NCBI GenBank assembly: GCA_049515555.1 | Contig: JBEKTY010000110.1 | Span: 1-43,241 of the forward strand | Source of the DNA: JBEKTY01 sp049515555 | GTDB taxonomy: Bacteria > Planctomycetota > Planctomycetia > Pirellulales > Thermoguttaceae | DNA: 43,241 nucleotides | Direction of reading: 5' to 3' | In this document: positions 14,471 to 22,637 of the stretch, piece after piece | Layout of the letters: each line of letters starts with the position of its first letter | Position numbering within the stretch: position 1 is the first letter of the stretch | The notes under the pieces: model-generated | The model's database searches: none | The model's input: only the letters and a program-made list of their open reading frames with translations | Told to the model about the DNA's origin: nothing | Program-made: the position numbers and the translations under genes

Positions 14471-15117
14471 GGCCGTCCTCCGCTTCGGTCGAAGACGAGC
14501 AGCTCGTGGGGGAGTAGCTGTGAGCTGTGGGCTTTGGGCAGCGTGCCCTCTCCCTTTGGGAGAGACATTGTATCCGGCACACTCCGTGTGCCGATGGCAG
14601 AACGCGGCACACGGAGTGTGCCGGATACATTTCGCTCGCCTCCGTAACGGGCATCTTCCGTGCTCAGCAACAGTTGCCTGCCGTCAAGATTCAGCGCGGC
14701 TATCGACATGTTCTGCGGCGTGAGATTCGCCACGGCCAGGAGCCCGTCGTCGCCGCCGCGCTGGAGCAGGAGCAAAGCGGGCTGGTCCGCGCGATCGGTC
14801 GAGCGGGGGTCGCCCAGCACGCGGGCCGTTGTGTGCCGCCGGTCGCGCAAGGCCGGCCAACGACGGCGGGCCGCCAGCAGGTCTTGATACAGTTGCCGGT
14901 GTTGCGCCTCCGCCGAGCCTTCCGGCCATGCCCAGCCCAGCTTGGCGGCGGCGAAGGTCTTGTAGTCCTGGGGATCGGGAATATCTACGCCCCACCGAAA
15001 ATCCAGGGCGGCGAACTCCTGACGCCGGCCGACGCGCACCCCTTCGACGACCAGCGGATCGTCGAACGAGCAGAAGAAGGGAAAGGGCCGCCGCTCGCCG
15101 TACTCCTCGCCCATGAA
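14353..15117 (-). pseudogene. treZ: 3' part of split treZ (malto-oligosyltrehalose trehalohydrolase, C-terminal part)
   Basis: These 254 codons begin in mid-domain with FMGEEYGERRPFPFF, the conserved TreZ sequence that follows the VPLL strand, and run through the C-terminal beta domain (LLLLQRGGDDGLLAVANLTP). The 5' part is 5.2 kb away at 20325-21626 in the same orientation. Joining position 20325 to 15117 gives an unbroken frame, PLV followed by FMGEEYGE. A 24-bp palindromic repeat (14569-14629) is also translated within it. The end of the frame overlaps treY by 118 bases. No start codon or ribosome site suits independent expression of this part. Confidence 0.88.
14569..14629. repeat. 24-bp perfect inverted repeat, family 3, inside the treZ 3' part
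   Basis: TGTATCCGGCACACTCCGTG with the next four bases (14569-14592) pairs perfectly with 14606-14629 across a 13-base loop. Close by, CTCTCCCTTTGGGAGAG forms a second small hairpin (about 14549-14565). A related half-site, with CTCCGTGTGCC beside a TAGCAC/CTGCTAC pair, occurs near 25148-25178. The repeat is in frame, so the protein gains a linker containing TLRVPRSAIGTRSVPDT. Confidence 0.8.
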
Positions 15118-15125
15118 AACATGGG
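15110..15125. other. Left junction (attL-like) of the inserted element
   Basis: The junction lies in a perfect palindrome, CCCATG-AAAA-CATGGG. The treZ sequence reads up to AA at 15116-15117, and the element begins at 15118. The matching AA at the right junction is 20323-20324. A two-base shared core is what serine recombinases leave behind. Confidence 0.6.
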
Positions 15126-15253
15126 AAACAGACTGCACAGGAAAATACATCTTGTGCCAAAGGACCAGATCGGCCTATAGTGGCCGTTTCTGCGTTGTTG
15201 GCGCTGGCACGCTGGTATCAGCGCCGGAAGGAACTGGTTCAAGGAGGAAACCA

Positions 15254-15438
15254 ATGCCAGAAACCGGAAAGGACCGTCTACCCCCCCGTCCATAGGTCAG
15301 CGAGTTCCGCTGCGGCACCTCTGGATGGAGGCTCCGCCAGGCAATCGCCAGGCGATTCTCCATGCGCTGGGACGGATGGTCGTCCAGCAAGTGCGTCCCC
15401 CAGACGAAAGAAAGGGGGTGCCGCATGAGGACAATTGA
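15254..15438 (+). pseudogene. Small recombinase-associated ORF, frameshifted at a run of seven C
   Basis: AAGGAGG lies 6 bases before the ATG at 15254, a strong ribosome site, yet the frame stops after 13 residues (MPETGKDRLPPRP) at 15293-15295. If the run of seven C near 15281-15287 had one more base, the frame would continue for about 60 residues through PLRHLWMEAPPGNRQAILHA and LGRMVVQQVRPPDE. It would stop at 15436-15438, overlapping the recombinase start at 15425. Similar small ORFs precede related recombinases, as far as I recall. Decay, a slippery tract or a sequencing error could all explain it. Confidence 0.55.
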
Positions 15439-17479
15439 TCGAGATCCGGAAACTGGCCCTGCGTCGCGTCGGGCGATTCCGGCGTACGTTTCGAGCAAGA
15501 TTCAGGGACATCATCTGGAAAAGCTGGCCGTCGTGTACGTCCGGCAGTCTACGCCCCGCCAGGTGGTGGAGCATCACGAATCGACCGAGCTACAGTACAA
15601 GTTGGCTGACCGGGCAGTGGCCCTCGGTTGGCCGCAGGATCGCGTGCTGGTGATCGACGACGATCTCGGCCAGAGTGGCGCTACGGCGGAAAACCGCGCC
15701 GGCTTTCAACGACTGCTGGCCGAAATCGGCCTGAGCCACGTCGGCCTTGTGCTGGGCATCGACATGAGTCGCTTGGCGCGGTGCTCGAAAGACTGGCACC
15801 ACCTCTTGGAGTTGTGCGCGGTATTCGGCTCGTTGCTGGCGGATCTGGATGGACTGTACGATCCGGGCCATTACAATGATCGTCTGCTGTTGGGACTCAA
15901 GGGGACCATGAGCGAAGCCGAGCTGCACCTCATCAGGACTCGCCTGACAGAAGGCAAATGGAACAAAGCCGAACGGGGTGAGCTGCTCGGCCGGCAGCCG
16001 ACGGGCTATTTCCGTCAGCCGTCGGGTGAAGTGATCTTCGATCCGGATGAGCAGGTTCAAGCGGTCATCCGGTTGATCTTCGAGAAATTCGAGGAACTGG
16101 GCACGGGACGGCAGGTATTCTGGTACTTGCGCAAGAATGGAATCCGCATCCCCGTCCGGCTCGCTTACGGTCCCAACCAGGGACAGTTGGAGTGGCGCGA
16201 GCCCACCCCGTCCACACTGCACCGCATCTTGCGTCATCCCCAGTATGCCGGAGCCTACGCCTATGGCCGCTCTCTCGTCGATCCGCGGCGGAAGATTCCC
16301 GGTCGGCCAGGCACCGGCCAGACCCGACTTCCCATGGAACAGTGGCGGGTGCTTCTTCACGACGTATTCCCGGCTTACATTACCTGGCAACATTACCTGG
16401 CGAACCAAGAGCGGCTGAAGCAAAACGCCTCGCAATTCGAGACGCGCGGTGCTCCTCGTGAAGGACCGACTCTGTTGGGAGGGTTAGTGAGGTGCGCGCG
16501 ATGTGGCCGGCGAATGTACGTAGGATACCGCGGTAGTCCAACTTCTCCGATTTATGGCTGCCGCCTTGATGATCCGGCGGTCGGTAACTGTCGGGACAGA
16601 ACCTGTCGGCCAGCGTCGTGGATGATCTGGTCGCTCGTCAAGTGTTGCAGGCGTTAGAACCGGCGTCACTGGAGTTGGCGCTGTACGCGGAAGCGAAGAT
16701 CCAGCGGGAACAAGAGCGGCTGGAGAAACACTGGCAACAAGAATTGGAACGCGCGCAATACAAGACGCAGCGCGCCCGGCGTCAGTACGACGCCGTGGAA
16801 CCGGAAAATCGCCTGGTGGTGCGGGAACTGGAGCGGCATTGGGAACAGGCCCTGCTGGGCGAGCGCAAGGCCCAGGAGGAATACGAGCGTTTCCAACAGA
16901 GATAAAGTGGTGGTGCATGCCCAGGGGAAGACGGAAGTCGTCGATGTGACGATCCATTGGATCGGCGGCTATACGAGCCAGCACGAGATACATCGCTCCG
17001 TGGCTCGCTATACGGACCTTCGCGATCATGACCGACTGATCGGTCGGCTGAAGGACCTACGGGATGCCGGCCATCCCGCGGAGGAGATCGCACAGCAACT
17101 CAATGCCGAGGGCTTCCACTCACCGCAGCGCGGGCACCCATTCAACGCGGGGACCGTGCGGTCGATGCTCTCTCGCCAAGGTCTCACCAGGCGGCCGCAC
17201 CGGGATGCTGCCATCGACGCGGGCTTCCACAAGCCGAACGAGTGGTGGTTGGAGGAACTTGCCCTGAAACTGGAGATTCCCTCTCAGACACTGCGCGGTT
17301 GGTGTCGGAAAGGCTGGGTGCATGTCCGTAAGGTGACGCTGGCCTATCGGCGATTCATCATCTGGGCGGACGCCGAGGAACTCGCGCGGCTACGCCGGTT
17401 GCACAGACATCGTCGCGGCGCGCCTGGCGTTCCGTATCCGTCCGCATTGACAACTCCCAATCCGCGAACCGATCGCTGA
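15425..17479 (+). pseudogene. Large serine recombinase, broken by a frameshift and an internal deletion
   Basis: The ATG at 15425 has GGGGGTG in front. The first part carries the catalytic motif VVYVRQSTPRQV with Ser42, the resolvase core (GIDMSRLARCSKDW), the Recombinase domain (about residues 190-300) and a zinc ribbon (VRCARCGRRMYVGY). Near 16590-16600 the meaningful frame changes by one: downstream, SGQNLSASVVDDLVARQVLQ and a coiled coil continue in another frame up to a TAA at 16903-16905. The C-terminal domain then resumes in the original frame from about 16907 (VVVHAQGKTEVVDVTIHWIG). Relatives have roughly 35-40 more residues between FQQR and the VVVH strand, so a deletion there is inferred. 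It would have catalysed insertion of the element into treZ. Confidence 0.82.
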
Positions 17480-17668
17480 AGGGACGGCCGCGTGTCGGTC
17501 AGCAGTCTTTTGCGGGACAGTGCCTAAACGCCGTACACAGGCAAAGGTCGATCTCTTCGAGCAGACAAAAAGGAGAATGCTTCAAAGGGTTGCCGCCGTT
17601 GGCGGGGTGAATTAGAATGCGAGCGGAATCCTGTTGCGGCCCCAGCGATGCTCTTGAAAGGCGTCTTC

Positions 17669-20032
17669 ATGGTAAAGGCAAAGAAGGAACCGCGCATTCA
17701 CGACAAACTGCTCGAAGCACTCGCCGGCGTCGATCGGCCGGGGGCTTTTTGCACATGGGGCGATCGCCCCTTGACGCTGCCGGGATTGGAAGTGCCGGGG
17801 CTGGGCCGGATCGGGCTGCCGCTGACGAAGACCCAGGCCCGCGAACTGATCAAGCTCTGCCGCCAGGCGCCGTTTGGCAAGGGGAGGGAAACCGTGGTCG
17901 ATACCTCGGTGCGGCGGTCGTGGACGCTCGACCCGGACAAGTTCCGGTTGACCAACCCCAAATGGGACGATCTTGTCGCCTCCATCGTAAAGGACGTGCA
18001 AGAGGCGTTGGGGCTTGAAGGCCACAAGCTCTCGGCCGAGCTTTACGAGTTGCTCATGTACGAAAAAGGCGGCTTCTTCCTGCCGCACCGCGACGGCGAG
18101 AAGCTCGATCGGATGGTGGCCACACTGGCCATCATCTTGCCTGGAGCACACGAAGGGGGCGAGTTGATTGTCTCGCACGCCGGCCGCCGGCACGAGATCG
18201 CCTTCGCCGGCGCGGCGTCGGGGCACGAGCTGAGCTATGCCGCGTTCTACGCCGACTGCCAGCACGAAGTCCGCCCGGTGAAGAGCGGCTTCCGCCTGTG
18301 TCTGACCTACAATCTCACGCTCGCCGGCACGCGCGGCAAGAAGCGGATCGCGGCCCCGTCGTATGGCGAGACCGCCGCGGCGGTCGGCGAGCTGCTCGGC
18401 CAGTGGGGCCGCACCGACGGTCCTCCGAAGCTCGCCGTGACGCTCGATCATCGCTATTCGGAGGCGGGCCTCTCGATCGACACGCTGAAAGGGGTCGATC
18501 GGGCCCGCGCGGAAGTGCTCTTCGAGGCAGCCGAGCAAGCCGACTGCGTGGCACATCTCGCCTTGGTCACGTTGTGGCAAAGCGGATCCGCCGAAGGAGG
18601 TTGTGAGGATTACTCGTACGGCCGCGGCCGCCGCTATCATCGGTCCGACGACGAAGACGACGAAGACTACGACGAGACGGGCGGCGACTACGAGATGGGC
18701 GAAATCTTCGAGTCCAGCCTGTCGGCGGATCACTGGTCGGACCGGCACGGCAAGAAGGTCCAGCTCGGCGAGATTCATCTCGACGAGGACGAGATCGTCG
18801 CCGACGCGGCGCTGGACGACGCGGAGCCCAGCCAGGAGGACTTCGAGGGCTACACGGGCAACGAGGGCATGACGCTCGATCGGTGGTACCACCGGGCCGC
18901 GGTGGTCATCTGGCCGCGGAGCAGGCATTTTCAGGTCCTCTCCGGCGCCGGTACCGAGGCGTCGATCGGCGGCCTAGAGGCGATGGTCAAACGGCTCAAG
19001 CGCGCAAAGAAGGCCGAACGCGACGGCCTGCGTCGCGAGTGTCTGTCGTTCGCCTCGGCGATTATCGACTCGTGGAACGCCGGGGGCCGCGGTTATTGGC
19101 GGCAGAAGCCGGAGGGCGTGGACCGCAGTGTCTTTGCGAAGCTGCTCTTCCAGTTGGACGACCCTGAGCTCGTCCGCCGGTTCCTCCTGGTGGTAATCCC
19201 CGCCGATGCCGCCATCAAGCTCGATCGGTCGTTCGCCGAGTTCTGCACGCGGCACGGTTGGGCCAGTTTCGAGGGGGAACTCGCAACGGTGCTCGGAGCC
19301 GCGACGGCCGCGACCGTCGCCCGAAACGCCGCGACTCTGCGGACGCTCTGTGTCCAGCGCGACAAGAATTCCGAGCGCATCGAGGTCTGCCGGCGGTTGT
19401 CCGAGCGCTCGGTTGAGGCGCTGGAGGCATTCGACACGAAGCGGCACGACCATGAGTGGCAACTTCAGGAAGTCTGTCGGGGGGCCGTGCTCGGTTCGCT
19501 GGTCGCGGCAATGATCGCCGTCGGCGCCGAGGAGCCGCTCTCGCGGCTGCTGGACCACGCGCTTGCGTCCGACAAGTACGACTTGACCGGCGCTCACTTG
19601 GCGGCGATCTTCGCTCTGGAGCGGCAGCTTGCCAAACGGTCCGCCGACGGGGCGATTTCGCGTTGGCTTGCCGCGTGCCGCCGCGAACTGGAACGCCGCA
19701 CGGCCCAGGCCCCGCAAAAGCCGGCCGATTACCGCCGCGCCGCCAAACTGTCGTGCAACTGCCGGGACTGCGGCGCGCTAAGCGAGTTTCTGGCCGATCC
19801 GGATCGGCGGGAAGCCCGCTTTCCGCTTGCCAAGGAACGCCGCCGCCACCTGCACAACATCATTGACCGTGACCGTTGCGATTGCACCCATGTTACGGAA
19901 CACCGCGGGAGCCCGCACACGCTGGTGTGTACGAAAACCACGGCATCCTATGACGCGGCCTGCAAGATCCACCATCGCGACGCGAAGAACCTCTCGCGGA
20001 TCGCCGCGCTGGAGCGGCGATCGACCAGATGA
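17669..20032 (+). CDS. 2OG-Fe(II) oxygenase domain protein with a large unknown C-terminal part (element cargo)
   Basis: The 787-residue protein has a prolyl-4-hydroxylase-like dioxygenase domain at about residues 60-220. The iron ligands are His140 and Asp142 (in FFLPHRDGEK) and His199 (ADCQHEV); Arg209 (SGFRLCLTYNL) would bind 2-oxoglutarate. An acidic stretch follows (DDEDDEDYDE), then about 450 residues of mostly helical character. The end is cysteine- and histidine-rich, with CNCRDCGALSEFL and HLHNIIDRDRCDCTHVT, possibly a metal-binding module. I chose the ATG at 17669 (MVKAKKEPRI) with AAAGG upstream; an ATG at 17648 is possible. The frame is intact even though the recombinase beside it is broken. 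Its target (protein, nucleic acid or small molecule) cannot be told. Confidence 0.83.
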   Translation: MVKAKKEPRIHDKLLEALAGVDRPGAFCTWGDRPLTLPGLEVPGLGRIGLPLTKTQARELIKLCRQAPFGKGRETVVDTSVRRSWTLDPDKFRLTNPKWDDLVASIVKDVQEALGLEGHKLSAELYELLMYEKGGFFLPHRDGEKLDRMVATLAIILPGAHEGGELIVSHAGRRHEIAFAGAASGHELSYAAFYADCQHEVRPVKSGFRLCLTYNLTLAGTRGKKRIAAPSYGETAAAVGELLGQWGRTDGPPKLAVTLDHRYSEAGLSIDTLKGVDRARAEVLFEAAEQADCVAHLALVTLWQSGSAEGGCEDYSYGRGRRYHRSDDEDDEDYDETGGDYEMGEIFESSLSADHWSDRHGKKVQLGEIHLDEDEIVADAALDDAEPSQEDFEGYTGNEGMTLDRWYHRAAVVIWPRSRHFQVLSGAGTEASIGGLEAMVKRLKRAKKAERDGLRRECLSFASAIIDSWNAGGRGYWRQKPEGVDRSVFAKLLFQLDDPELVRRFLLVVIPADAAIKLDRSFAEFCTRHGWASFEGELATVLGAATAATVARNAATLRTLCVQRDKNSERIEVCRRLSERSVEALEAFDTKRHDHEWQLQEVCRGAVLGSLVAAMIAVGAEEPLSRLLDHALASDKYDLTGAHLAAIFALERQLAKRSADGAISRWLAACRRELERRTAQAPQKPADYRRAAKLSCNCRDCGALSEFLADPDRREARFPLAKERRRHLHNIIDRDRCDCTHVTEHRGSPHTLVCTKTTASYDAACKIHHRDAKNLSRIAALERRSTR

Positions 20033-20315
20033 ACGGGCAAGCCTCTCCACGGCTCGTCGCGAATGAATGGCCCCGGATCTTGCCCGCCTTGTCTATCGTG
20101 ACTTATAGCATGGCCCGGCAACGAAGTTCGGGCCGCAATGGGCGATGGTGGTTCTTTGGCGGATAGGCAACTTGGAGCTGGCGGCGACGGCACAGGTTGA
20201 TGAGCTTGCTCGCGAACCAAGGTCCGTTTACCATGAACCATGGCCAGGACGGTATCAGCCGTCAGGCACCTGTAGGCAAACTCATCGCAGTGTGACAAAG
20301 GAGGTATTGTGGCTC

Positions 20316-20332
20316 GCTTGTCAACACCAGCG
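20316..20332. other. Right junction (attR-like) of the inserted element
   Basis: The sequence CGCTTGTCAACACCAGC contains the shared AA (20323-20324) followed by treZ sequence from 20325. The predicted empty site is CGCCCATGAACACCAGCGG and the predicted circle junction is CGCTTGTCAAAACATGGG. These follow directly from the in-frame restoration of TreZ. Confidence 0.6.
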
Positions 20333-21626
20333 GCACACAGGGCGAGAGCAACAGCAAGCCGCAGGCCAGCCGCTGCGCGGCGGGGGCCACGAGCGCGCCC
20401 AAGCGGTCGCCCAAAGCGCGATTGCCCACCTGATCGTGGTTCTGGATGCAGACCACGAATCGCGTGCGATCGGTGGCGCCCGCGCGGCTGCCGTGGCGGC
20501 GGCGGCGAAAGGCGCTGTAACAGCCGTCGTACACGAACGCTTCGTTCAGGGCCTTGGCGACCTGTGCGGGTTCCCCGAAATCCATGTAATAGCCGTCTCG
20601 CTCGCCGGTCAACAGGGCGTGAACGGCGTGATGAAAATCATCGCTCCACACGCCGTCCAACCCGCAGCCGCCGCGCCGGGACGGGCGGATCAGGCGGACG
20701 TCGTTCTGGTTGCTCTCGGCGATGACGTGCACCGGGCGCCCCGCGCGTGTGGCCTCGCGCCGAACCGCGGCCTGAATCTCGGCCAGGATATGACGCGGGC
20801 CGGCGTCGTAAATGGTCTGCACCGCGTCGAGCCGCAGGCCGTCGAGGTGGAAATCCCGCACCCACATCCGCGCGTTGTCGACCACGAACTGCCGCACCGC
20901 GTCGCTCTGCGGCCCGTCGTAATTGACGGCTTCGCCCCACGGCGTGCGATAGCGATCGGTGAAATAGGGCCCGTAGCGGGCAGCGTAGTTGCCTTCCGGT
21001 CCGAAATGGTTGTAGACCACGTCCAGGATGACCGCCAGCCCGGCCTGATGGGCGGCGTCGACGAGCCGCAGCAGGGCCGTCGGCCCGCCGTAGCTGTTCT
21101 GCACGGCGTAAGGATAGACCGCGTCGTAACCCCAGTCGCGGTCGCCCGCGAATTGGGCCACCGGCATGAGCTCGACCGCCGTTACGCCCAGGGCCAGCAA
21201 TTGCGGCAGGCGCGGAATGATCGCCTCCAGCGTGCCCTCCGGCGTGAAGGCCCCCACGTGCAATTCGTAGATCACCAACTCGTCGCGGGCCACGCCGCGC
21301 CACGCCGCGTCCGACCAGCGGTACGACTGGGGAAAGAATACGGCCGAAGGGCGATGCACGCCGTGGGGTTGCCAGCGCGAGGCCGGATCGGGATAATCGC
21401 GGCCGTCGCCCAGCTTGAACGCATAGGGTAATCCCTGGGCCACCGGCAATTGGCGATGGACAAAATAGCCGCCGCCCTCGGGCGCCATTGCGGTTCCCCG
21501 GCGCAGTCCGTCCGGGAATGTAACCAACGACACGGCCGCAGACAACGGCGCCCAGACTCGCCAGACGAGGCTTCCGTCCGGTTGACCGAGCGCGCCCTGC
21601 GGAGGCTGCGGGCGACTGTCCTGCAT
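20325..21626 (-). pseudogene. treZ: 5' part of split treZ (malto-oligosyltrehalose trehalohydrolase)
   Basis: TreZ (EC 3.2.1.141) hydrolyses the trehalose unit made by TreY. This part encodes 434 codons with the N-terminal beta domain (VWRVWAPLSAAVSL) and nearly the whole GH13 barrel. The nucleophile is Asp267 in DGLRLDAVQTI, the acid/base Glu304 in VIAESNQNDVR, and the transition-state Asp398 in QNHDQVGNRALGDR. After PLV the frame runs into element sequence and stops at 20262. The catalytic residues survive, but the last barrel strands and the C-terminal domain are lost, so activity is unlikely. ATG 21626 is preferred because GGGGGCGGA precedes it; a start further up at 21743 would overlap the predicted promoter. 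Confidence 0.88.
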
Positions 21627-21714
21627 TCCGCCCCCTTTCCGGCGTGCCGGGACAAGCCAAGGCCCGGCGACGCGGATGCGTGCCGCGTTACACCTGCTTG
21701 CGGGTGACGTAGTA

Positions 21715-21743
21715 AGTATTGGCCGGCCGCTGGGGCCCGTCAA
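21715..21743 (-). promoter_or_regulatory. Possible promoter of treZ-treY
   Basis: On the minus strand TTGACG (21738-21743) and AATACT (21715-21720) are 17 bases apart, matching five and four of six consensus positions. The leader to the treZ start at 21626 would be about 80 bases. The 330-base gap between treZ and the divergent DUF5752 gene holds only this, the palindrome at 21804-21883 and no gene. Confidence 0.4.
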
Positions 21744-21803
21744 GGCTCCTTGGACGTGGGGCTATTGCCGCGCGCAATACAATAATGTCGGGTGACGGCG
21801 GGG

Positions 21804-21883
21804 GTGGCACGTCCCTGAGCGCAGCGAAGGGCGTGGTTATTCGCACCTCGCCACGCCCTTCGCTGCGCTCAGGGACGTGCCAC
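21804..21883. repeat. REP-like palindrome, family 1, copy b: perfect 33-bp stem
   Basis: The 33 bases from 21804 to 21836 pair perfectly with 21851-21883 across a 14-base loop; the arms begin GTGGCACGTCCCTGAGCGCA. The tail TCTAATTGGCCAAC resembles that of copy a at 3907-3997. It lies between the divergent treZ and DUF5752/treT genes, so a transcript entering the plus-strand genes from upstream would carry this very stable hairpin in its leader. Confidence 0.9.
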
Positions 21884-21956
21884 TCTAATTGGCCAACTCC
21901 CCTCGCGGCGACCTACGGAGTGGCGGCGGTTGCCGCGCGGAAAGGACCAACAGGCG

Positions 21957-22637
21957 ATGGAAGCGGCGGAGCCTTTTCGGGTCATGGATTGCAGCCTGGT
22001 GCGTTGCGCCACGGGGCGGGCATGCTCGAATCTGCGCGAGCTGCTGGAGGCGATCCGTAGCGTGCCGGACGCGGTCCTCGAGCATCACATGATGCGTTGC
22101 GCCCTGGAAGACCATTTCGAGCTGCACGAATTCCCCAACGATCTGGCCCGCTGGTGCTGGACAGTTCTGGGGGATAACATGCTGGGGGAACAACTGGGGC
22201 TGGTAGACCCCTACCGTGAATCGTCGACGGCCGCCCTGCGCGCGGCGCTGGTCAATCTTATTGAAGACCGGTTGTGGGGTCTGGATCGCGTGCCGTGGTG
22301 CCGGCCGGGGCTGGAGCTGCACTTGGTCGAATCGCACCTGATCGCCTATGACACGCTCGAGCGGATCTTCACCCCGGCGGCCCTGGCCGAGGCCGTCCAG
22401 CGCCTGTCGTTGCGGTCGCTGTTCTACCACGTCCACGACGCGCGGCGGCGGACGGCGGGGCAAGCGGACGATTTCTCGGCCTGGCTCGAGCAATGCGACG
22501 CCGAGGCTTCCCTGGTGGCGACGTTGCGGAAGATCGACTTCAGCTTCTTGAACCTGAGCCAGCTTCGCCAGGCGCTGGTCGAAGCCTTTCGGCATTACGC
22601 CGCCGAAGCGCTGCCGGTGGCGAGGAGCGCGCCATGA
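21957..22637 (+). CDS. DUF5752-like protein coupled to the trehalose synthase gene
   Basis: This 226-residue soluble protein contains no motif I can tie to a reaction. Its pattern (FRVMDCSLVRCATGRACSNL at the start, HHMMRCALEDHFELHEFPND, then HDARRRTAGQADDFSAWLE) agrees with the DUF5752 proteins found beside TreT-like glycosyltransferases, as I recall them. GAAAGGA lies about 10 bases before the ATG. Its TGA overlaps the ATG of the next gene (ATGA, 22634-22637), so the two are translationally coupled and probably act together. The family name is from memory and should be taken as moderate. Confidence 0.65.
   Translation: MEAAEPFRVMDCSLVRCATGRACSNLRELLEAIRSVPDAVLEHHMMRCALEDHFELHEFPNDLARWCWTVLGDNMLGEQLGLVDPYRESSTAALRAALVNLIEDRLWGLDRVPWCRPGLELHLVESHLIAYDTLERIFTPAALAEAVQRLSLRSLFYHVHDARRRTAGQADDFSAWLEQCDAEASLVATLRKIDFSFLNLSQLRQALVEAFRHYAAEALPVARSAP

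Larger units (their letters stand above)
15118..20324 (+). mobile_element. 5.2-kb serine-recombinase integrative element inserted in treZ
   Basis: The two halves of treZ, 20325-21626 and 14353-15117, join perfectly when these 5207 bases are removed, which defines both ends to within a two-base AA. The element carries, left to right, a frameshifted small ORF (15254-15438), a broken large serine recombinase (15425-17479) and a 2OG-Fe(II) oxygenase gene (17669-20032). The outer 136 bases on the left, the 189 bases between recombinase and oxygenase, and the 292 bases on the right hold no gene I recognise. No DDE transposase, terminal inverted repeats or longer target duplication is visible, which agrees with serine recombination. 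The recombinase damage suggests the element can no longer move by itself. Confidence 0.85.

Noticed and set aside
15180..15428. Overlapping 82-codon plus-strand frame at the left end of the element
   Set aside because: It is in a third frame; conserved-looking sequence (LRHLWMEAPPGNRQAIL) is read in a different frame.
15118..20324. Classical insertion sequence or transposon with DDE transposase
   Set aside because: The only recombination gene is a serine recombinase; there are no terminal inverted repeats or longer target duplications.
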